Positions 59,706 to 64,000 of a DNA stretch of 64,000 nt are shown one piece after another. A program made the translations under genes and the position numbers. Location of the stretch: assembly GCA_947631455.1 (NCBI GenBank), contig CANRLH010000007.1:1-64000 (forward strand). The letters are read 5' to 3'. Numbering within the stretch: the first letter of the stretch is position 1; the number at the start of each line of letters is the position of its first letter. The notes beneath the pieces were generated by a model, which saw only the letters and a program-made list of their open reading frames with translations, did no database searches and was not told the DNA's origin. The DNA comes from an uncultured Clostridia bacterium. GTDB lineage: Bacteria; Bacillota; Clostridia; Oscillospirales; Ruminococcaceae.

Positions 59706-61808
59706 GTGATTTGCAAACGATATCGGTTCGTTTCTGTTTTAGTAATAGCCTTTTTGGTGTTGCTTTGTGCCACGGCACCAAAGGTCAATGCAAATGAAAA
59801 ACAGGTAAAACTTTCTTTAACTCCTGAAGAAAAAGACTATATATCATCTCATGAATCGTTAAAAGTAGGATACGTTCAGGATCGTATACCCGTATCCTTT
59901 TCAAATGAGGACGGAGATGCGGACGGGATATCCCGTTACATATTTGATCGCGTAAGCGATCTTTCGGGAATAAAGTTTGAATATGTACCTCTCCCCTTGG
60001 GAGACGTCACTTACGATTATCTTCTTGGTAAAGGCTTTGATCTTGTCACAAGTGTCGAATATAACGAGGAGAACAAAAAAGCCCGGGGAATACTTATAAG
60101 TGATCCCTATCTTTCCAGCCGTAAAGTAGTGGTTGCGAGAGATAATCTGGAGTTCAGATATGATGCCGACTGGTCTGTTGCTGTTTCAACCGGCTCACAG
60201 ACGCTTAAAAATGTGCTTGCCAAGACATTCCCGAATTTTGAACAGAAGGATTACGATACGATCTCGGATTGTTTTGATGCAATAAATACAGGCGATGCCG
60301 ATCTTATGATACAAAATCAGTATGTTGTCGAATACTGGCTTTCAAAGCCCGACTATGAGGATTTGAATGTAATACCCGTCGTTGGACTTGACGATCGGCT
60401 TTGCTTTTCCGCTGTTGTAGCGTTTGGCGACCAGAAGGGTCCTTCACAGGAAGATGGGCAAATTCTTATAAGCATTCTGGATAAAGCAATAGCTGCTATT
60501 ACCGATGATGAGATTGGCAATTACACGATACAGGGTGTAATGGAAAATCAGTACGAGTATACCATACTGGATTTTCTTAGCCGATATCGATATTCAGTAG
60601 GAATATTTGCCGTGTCGTTTCTTATCATTTTAACATTGGCGATACTGCTTGTGAGACAGCGTATTCGTTTCGCCGAAAGTAAGGCTGACGCCAGGGCCAA
60701 AGGGCGTTTCTTGTCTACTATGAGCCACGAGATCCGCACGCCATTGAACGGTCTTATCGGACTAAACTATCTTATGTCTCAGAAACTTGAGGACAAAGAG
60801 AAAATGAAAGAATATCTCAAGCAGTCCTCTGTTACTGCAAAGTATCTTTTGTCGCTTGTGAACGATATTCTTGATTCTTCAAAGCTACAGGAACAAAAGC
60901 TGGAATTGATACTTCACACCGTGGATCTTGATATTGTTTTACAAACTGTAAGTTCAATTGAACAAAATGCTATGACAGACAAGAAGCTTAAATACACGGT
61001 TCACTCAGAGCTGACATATCAGTACGTTTTGGGAGATGAAGTCCGTATTCAGCAGGTTTTGCTGAATTTGCTTGATAATGCACGCAAATTTACACCGGAG
61101 GGCGGCAGTGTTGATCTTTCTCTTAAACAGAAAAAGACGGAAAGCAATAAAGTGCTTACCACAATTACCGTATCTGATTCCGGAAGGGGTATGAGTGAGG
61201 AATTTCAAAAACACATATTCAGTGTCTTTTCACAGGAGCTTGAAACCGTATCCAAGGGCAATCAGGGCACAGGTCTAGGACTTTCAATCAGCCGCAGGCT
61301 GGCGCGGCTTATGGGAGGGGATCTGACTTGCGTCAGCAAAAAGGGCAAGGGCAGCTCGTTTACATTTACATTTTTAGCAGAGCCTGCCAAGCCTTCTGAA
61401 AAAGCCATGGCACAGATAATTGATAAAGAGCGTGCTCGTCCACGTATATTAGTTGCCGAGGACAACGAACTCAACGGGGAGATAATACTTGAGCTTCTGC
61501 GCAGCGAAGGGTTTGAAGCAGAACTTGCGGAAAACGGAAAAATAGCTTTGCAGATGTTTGCCGATTCAGCGCCTGAAACATTTAATGTTATTCTTATGGA
61601 TCTGCTGATGCCCGAAATGGACGGCTTTGAAACTACGAAAGCTATTCGGGCGCTTAATAGGGAGGATGCAAAAACAGTCCGTATATTTGCCTGCACGGCA
61701 AATTCCTTTTCAGAAGAACGGGACAAGGCATTTGCAAGTGGTATGGATGATTTTATCACCAAGCCTGTAAACATTGAAGAGCTTATCAGAAAGCTTTATG
61801 ACTATTAA
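59706..61808 (+). CDS. Hybrid sensor histidine kinase with periplasmic-type SBP domain and receiver
   Basis: 700 residues from a GTG with AAGGAGGG upstream. A signal/anchor helix (about 9-28) is followed by an extracytoplasmic SBP_bac_3 domain (about 45-270: LKVGYVQDRIPVSF...ISRYIFDRVSDLSGI), a membrane helix (about 297-320), HisKA with His341 in STMSHEIRTPLNG, the HATPase (NLLDNARKFTPEGG, GTGLGLSIS) and a C-terminal receiver with Asp632 in VILMDLLMPEMDG and Lys in FITKPV. This BvgS-like form senses a small ligand outside the cell. There is no Hpt or DNA-binding domain and no adjacent response regulator, so the output is unknown. Confidence 0.93.
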   Translation: MICKRYRFVSVLVIAFLVLLCATAPKVNANEKQVKLSLTPEEKDYISSHESLKVGYVQDRIPVSFSNEDGDADGISRYIFDRVSDLSGIKFEYVPLPLGDVTYDYLLGKGFDLVTSVEYNEENKKARGILISDPYLSSRKVVVARDNLEFRYDADWSVAVSTGSQTLKNVLAKTFPNFEQKDYDTISDCFDAINTGDADLMIQNQYVVEYWLSKPDYEDLNVIPVVGLDDRLCFSAVVAFGDQKGPSQEDGQILISILDKAIAAITDDEIGNYTIQGVMENQYEYTILDFLSRYRYSVGIFAVSFLIILTLAILLVRQRIRFAESKADARAKGRFLSTMSHEIRTPLNGLIGLNYLMSQKLEDKEKMKEYLKQSSVTAKYLLSLVNDILDSSKLQEQKLELILHTVDLDIVLQTVSSIEQNAMTDKKLKYTVHSELTYQYVLGDEVRIQQVLLNLLDNARKFTPEGGSVDLSLKQKKTESNKVLTTITVSDSGRGMSEEFQKHIFSVFSQELETVSKGNQGTGLGLSISRRLARLMGGDLTCVSKKGKGSSFTFTFLAEPAKPSEKAMAQIIDKERARPRILVAEDNELNGEIILELLRSEGFEAELAENGKIALQMFADSAPETFNVILMDLLMPEMDGFETTKAIRALNREDAKTVRIFACTANSFSEERDKAFASGMDDFITKPVNIEELIRKLYDY

Positions 61809-61948
61809 CAGCTTTACTTGATCACTGATCTAAGTATTTGTCTAAAAGCATGTTTGGTACTATAACGCAAGTTACTATGTAATGCTGTTTTTAATCATAG
61901 CGTAAGTTTTAAATTACAGATATTTAACAAACAGACATAACAAATTAA

Positions 61949-61975
61949 GGGCCATAGCAATATGGCTCTTTTTTT
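61949..61975 (+). terminator. Intrinsic terminator after the hybrid kinase
   Basis: 8-bp stem GGGCCATA / TATGGCTC with a GCAA tetraloop, then TTTTTTT. It lies about 140 bases after the stop. Confidence 0.85.
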
Positions 61976-62026
61976 GCATTAGTCGAAATTTGTCTGATGC
62001 TTTTCCGCAACCAATAAGTGCTGTAA

Positions 62027-62196
62027 ACTATATATTGTAGTTACACTCAGCGGAAACATGTTAAATATCGGTAAGAAAAACAATGCTTATTTAGGCCGTT
62101 TTGGATTGACACATACTATATATTGTGGTAAAATATTTGTAATATGAAAATTTTGTCGCACGCCTTTCATTTAAACGTCTGTATACTATATGTTGT
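62027..62196. promoter_or_regulatory. Three NrdR-like boxes
   Basis: ACTATATATTGT at 62027-62038 and 62115-62126 and ACTATATGTTGT at 62185-62196. On the opposite strand the first two read CAATATATAG, matching the core of the NrdR consensus (CWATATATWG); the third has one mismatch. The middle copy lies in the spacer of the promoter at 62106. The 88- and 70-base spacings differ from the close pairs usual for NrdR, so the assignment is tentative. Confidence 0.45.
62106..62134 (+). promoter_or_regulatory. Distal promoter upstream of mraZ
   Basis: TTGACA (62106-62111), 17 bases, TAAAAT (62129-62134). Its spacer is the second NrdR-like box. A transcript would start near 62141 and run about 340 bases before mraZ. 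Confidence 0.65.
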
Positions 62197-62271
62197 GTCT
62201 CAGATATATCTTCACATACGGATACTCACAGGTGCTATTGGATAGAAAAGCCAAAAGAAGCGTCGTGAAAT

Positions 62272-62288
62272 TGTAAATTTTTTGTAAA
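62272..62288 (+). promoter_or_regulatory. WalR (YycF)-type box upstream of mraZ
   Basis: TGTAAA-N5-TGTAAA, a perfect consensus match and the same 20-mer as at 10441-10460. A weak promoter-like pair follows directly (TTCTTT 62291-62296, 17 bases, TATAAA 62314-62319); a poor -35 next to the box fits activation by WalR. Confidence 0.55.
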
Positions 62289-62370
62289 TCTTCTTTCTAG
62301 TTTGGTAATATTGTATAAATAGGCAGGATTTTATTAGGCAATTTGTCTACAAGTTTTTTTGTCGTTGGGC

Positions 62371-62399
62371 TTGCATTTCCTTAAATAATAGTGTATAAT
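62371..62399 (+). promoter_or_regulatory. Proximal mraZ promoter
   Basis: TTGCAT (62371-62376), 17 bases, TATAAT (62394-62399); transcription would start near 62406, at the MraZ-type repeats. Confidence 0.75.
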
Positions 62400-62408
62400 T
62401 AGCTTGCA

Positions 62409-62433
62409 GTGGTTAATTGTGCAAAAAAGTGGT
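62409..62433 (+). promoter_or_regulatory. Candidate MraZ operator repeats
   Basis: GTGGT (62409-62413), GTGCA (62419-62423) and GTGGT (62429-62433), each 10 bases apart. MraZ is known to bind three or four short direct repeats with 10-bp spacing at its own promoter. The repeats cover the predicted start site, suiting autorepression. Confidence 0.6.
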
Positions 62434-62481
62434 GATAATTCCCAAATCGGAAGTAACCGCTTTTAAAGGGAGGTGAACGGC

Positions 62482-62913
62482 TTGCCGACATCAAATTTAA
62501 TGGGAACATTCTACCCGTCTATGGACGCAAAGGGGCGAATGAGCTTTCCTACAAAGTTAAGGGAGATAATTGGCGAGAGGTTCATCGTCACGAGAGGGAT
62601 TGACGGATGCTTGTTTGTGTATTCGCTTGAAGACTTTGCGCTTATCGCCGAGAAGATAAGAAATCTTCCTATATCAAAGGGAAGACAGATCCAAAGGCAT
62701 TTTATGGCGGGGGCGACAGAGGTTGAAGCTGACAAACAGGGAAGAATTCTGATCCCTCAGGACCTAAGGAGGTTTGCAGGCCTTTCAAAGGACATAGTTG
62801 TTGCCGGAGTCACAGACAGGGCGGAGATCTGGGATAAGGACAGATGGGATGCAGCCAGCGCCGTGTTTGACGACGAATGTGCGATAAAGGCCATGGAGGA
62901 GCTTGACTTCTGA
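62482..62913 (+). CDS. mraZ: Transcriptional regulator MraZ
   Basis: 143 residues from a TTG, 9 bases after GGGAGGTG; a GTG at 62473 lies inside that site. Two AbrB-like halves carry the DxxGR signature: SMDAKGRMSFPTKLRE and EADKQGRILIPQDLR. MraZ forms a ring, binds short direct repeats at its own promoter and represses the division/cell-wall cluster. Length and position, first in the cluster and followed by rsmH, are standard. Confidence 0.95.
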   Translation: MPTSNLMGTFYPSMDAKGRMSFPTKLREIIGERFIVTRGIDGCLFVYSLEDFALIAEKIRNLPISKGRQIQRHFMAGATEVEADKQGRILIPQDLRRFAGLSKDIVVAGVTDRAEIWDKDRWDAASAVFDDECAIKAMEELDF

Positions 62914-62953
62914 CAGGGTGTATAGTCTATGACCGTAAGGGTTGGTGTAGCGA

Positions 62954-63880
62954 TTGGAATTTAATCATATCCCCGTCTTGCTTGACGAATGTATAGATGG
63001 ACTTAACATTAAGCCGGACGGCGTATACATTGACGGTACCGTTGGAGGAGCAGGTCATTCCAAGGAGATTGCAAAGCGGCTTACAACGGGCAGACTTATC
63101 GGGATAGACAGAGACCCTGAGGCGGTAAGCGTTGCGAGAGAGAGACTCAAGGGCTTTAACGCCGAGGTGATCGAAGCTAATTTTTCTGAGCTTGACGGTA
63201 TTATGAAAGAAAAAGACATACCCAAAGCAGACGGAATTTTGCTTGATCTCGGGGTATCATCGCATCAGCTTGACGAAGCCCAAAGAGGTTTTTCCTACCA
63301 TTCAGACGCTGTGCTTGATATGAGAATGAGCAAGGCGGGAATAAGCGCTAAGGACATTGTGAATACATATTCATATGAAAGCTTGGCGAATATCATTTTT
63401 GAGTACGGTGAGGAAAAGTTTTCAAGGCAAATTGCACATGCCATTGTTAAAAACAGAGAGGAAAAAGAAATTGAGACGACCTCAGAGCTTGCGGACATTA
63501 TACGGTCCGCCGTTCCGCAAAAGGCAAGGAGAGAGAAAAATCCCTGCAAAAAGACCTTTCAGGCGATAAGGATTGCGGTCAACGACGAGCTCGGTCACAT
63601 CAGCGCAGCTCTTGACAAAGCGTTCGACGCACTGAGCGTCGGAGGGCGGCTTTGCGTTATATCTTTTCACTCGCTTGAGGACAGGCTTGTAAAGCAAAGA
63701 TTTAAGGAGTTTTGTCGGGGGTGTGTTTGCCCGCCTGACTTTCCGGTTTGTGTGTGCGGAAAAACGCCGAGGGGCGCTCTTGTGAACAAAAAGCCTATAG
63801 AACCGGGAGCGCATGAGCTTGAGAAAAATAAAAGAAGCAAAAGCGCCAAGCTGCGGATCATCGAAAAAATAAAGGAATGA
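62954..63880 (+). CDS. rsmH: 16S rRNA (cytosine1402-N4)-methyltransferase RsmH
   Basis: 308 residues from a TTG (MEFNHIPVLLDECIDGL), 40 bases after mraZ; the ribosome site is weak. It methylates N4 of C1402 in the 30S P site. SAM-binding motifs YIDGTVGGAGHS and IGIDRDPEAV, catalytic-region ILLDLGVSSHQLD, and the C-terminal RIAVNDEL and VISFHSLEDRLVKQRF are all present. Second gene of the division cluster. Confidence 0.95.
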   Translation: MEFNHIPVLLDECIDGLNIKPDGVYIDGTVGGAGHSKEIAKRLTTGRLIGIDRDPEAVSVARERLKGFNAEVIEANFSELDGIMKEKDIPKADGILLDLGVSSHQLDEAQRGFSYHSDAVLDMRMSKAGISAKDIVNTYSYESLANIIFEYGEEKFSRQIAHAIVKNREEKEIETTSELADIIRSAVPQKARREKNPCKKTFQAIRIAVNDELGHISAALDKAFDALSVGGRLCVISFHSLEDRLVKQRFKEFCRGCVCPPDFPVCVCGKTPRGALVNKKPIEPGAHELEKNKRSKSAKLRIIEKIKE

Positions 63881-63883
63881 TGA

Positions 63884-64000
63884 TCTGCGGGATTTACCGA
63901 AAAGCAGAACAAAGATAAAATAAAAGCTTTTTGGAACTTAAAGAAAAGACAACAACAGAAAAAGAAAGTAAAGCAGAAAAACAACAAAGGTAAAAAGAAA
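63884..64000 (+). other. Possible 5' part of the next division-cluster gene, cut by the window edge
   Basis: One frame stays open from 63884 to the last base, with Lys/Gln/Asn-rich codons (for example KAFWNLKKRQQQ), like the cytoplasmic N-terminus of FtsL-type proteins that normally follow rsmH. No ATG, GTG or TTG occurs in that frame within the window, so the true start may lie beyond it, or a rare start is used. Confidence 0.3.

Larger units (their letters stand above)
61976..62481. other. Dense regulatory gap upstream of mraZ
   Basis: No protein gene is called in this ~500-base stretch. It holds three NrdR-like boxes, a strong promoter (62106-62134), a perfect WalR-type box (62272-62288), the proximal mraZ promoter (62371-62399) and three 10-bp-spaced repeats typical of MraZ operators. 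Each is listed separately. Confidence 0.7.

Noticed and set aside
62144..62245. 33-codon frame starting 3-4 bases after the predicted transcript start at 62141
   Set aside because: It would be leaderless with no ribosome site, and its composition is not protein-like. Kept only as part of the regulatory region.

Overview
The window looks like a chromosomal segment of a low-to-moderate G+C, Gram-positive anaerobe of the class Clostridia, most likely Ruminococcus or a close relative in the Oscillospiraceae. This is inferred from [FeFe]-hydrogenase maturases, a bifunctional AdhE, surface proteins with long Thr/Glu/Ala and poly-Thr linkers, many TTG/GTG starts behind strong Shine-Dalgarno sites, and the mraZ-rsmH start of a division/cell-wall cluster. 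No rRNA or species marker is present, so the genus is an inference.

Layout. Positions 1-4083 are a visibly G+C-richer accessory island: the end of a type III Mod methyltransferase, the complete Res subunit, and three phage/ICE-type small genes on the minus strand. A strong hairpin (4207-4256) separates it from housekeeping DNA. Next come a DD-carboxypeptidase, an unknown gene plus a PHP phosphoesterase, and a divergent fruK-ptsI operon. Two very large surface proteins follow (10.7-18.4 kb) and share one C-terminal anchoring module. Then come DUF5662, a [FeFe]-hydrogenase maturation operon (TM1266-like regulator, hydG, hydF) behind a leader with an intrinsic terminator, a lipoprotein, a GH36 alpha-galactosidase, Lnt, CCA-transferase, VanZ, adhE with an APH-type kinase, a DUF4867/sugar-isomerase pair, YdbC, a flippase, NadE, tRNA-Leu and a YfhO protein. 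From 42 kb: a 2-hydroxyacyl-CoA dehydratase activase with its partner, a sialate O-acetylesterase, a PflX-type radical SAM protein, an HTH-TPR regulator with a small membrane-targeted peptide gene, tRNA-Ser, pyrophosphatase, RmuC, an ECF S component, a nucleotidyltransferase, a duplicated tRNA-Ala end, valS, a BvgS-like hybrid kinase, and mraZ-rsmH at the right edge.

Most worth a second look: (1) the HTH-TPR regulator at 49026 followed by a 56-codon gene for a positively charged, hydrophobic peptide, the layout of RRNPP-type peptide signalling; (2) two perfect WalR-type boxes (TGTAAA-N5-TGTAAA), one upstream of the surface-protein pair and one upstream of mraZ; (3) three NrdR-like boxes around a strong promoter upstream of mraZ, one lying inside the promoter spacer; (4) an attenuator-like leader before the hydrogenase maturation genes; (5) a duplicated tRNA-Ala 3' end split by a triple-hairpin element.

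Limits: everything was read by eye. Family names rest on motif and sequence recognition, promoter and operator calls on consensus matching, and no database search or folding program was run.
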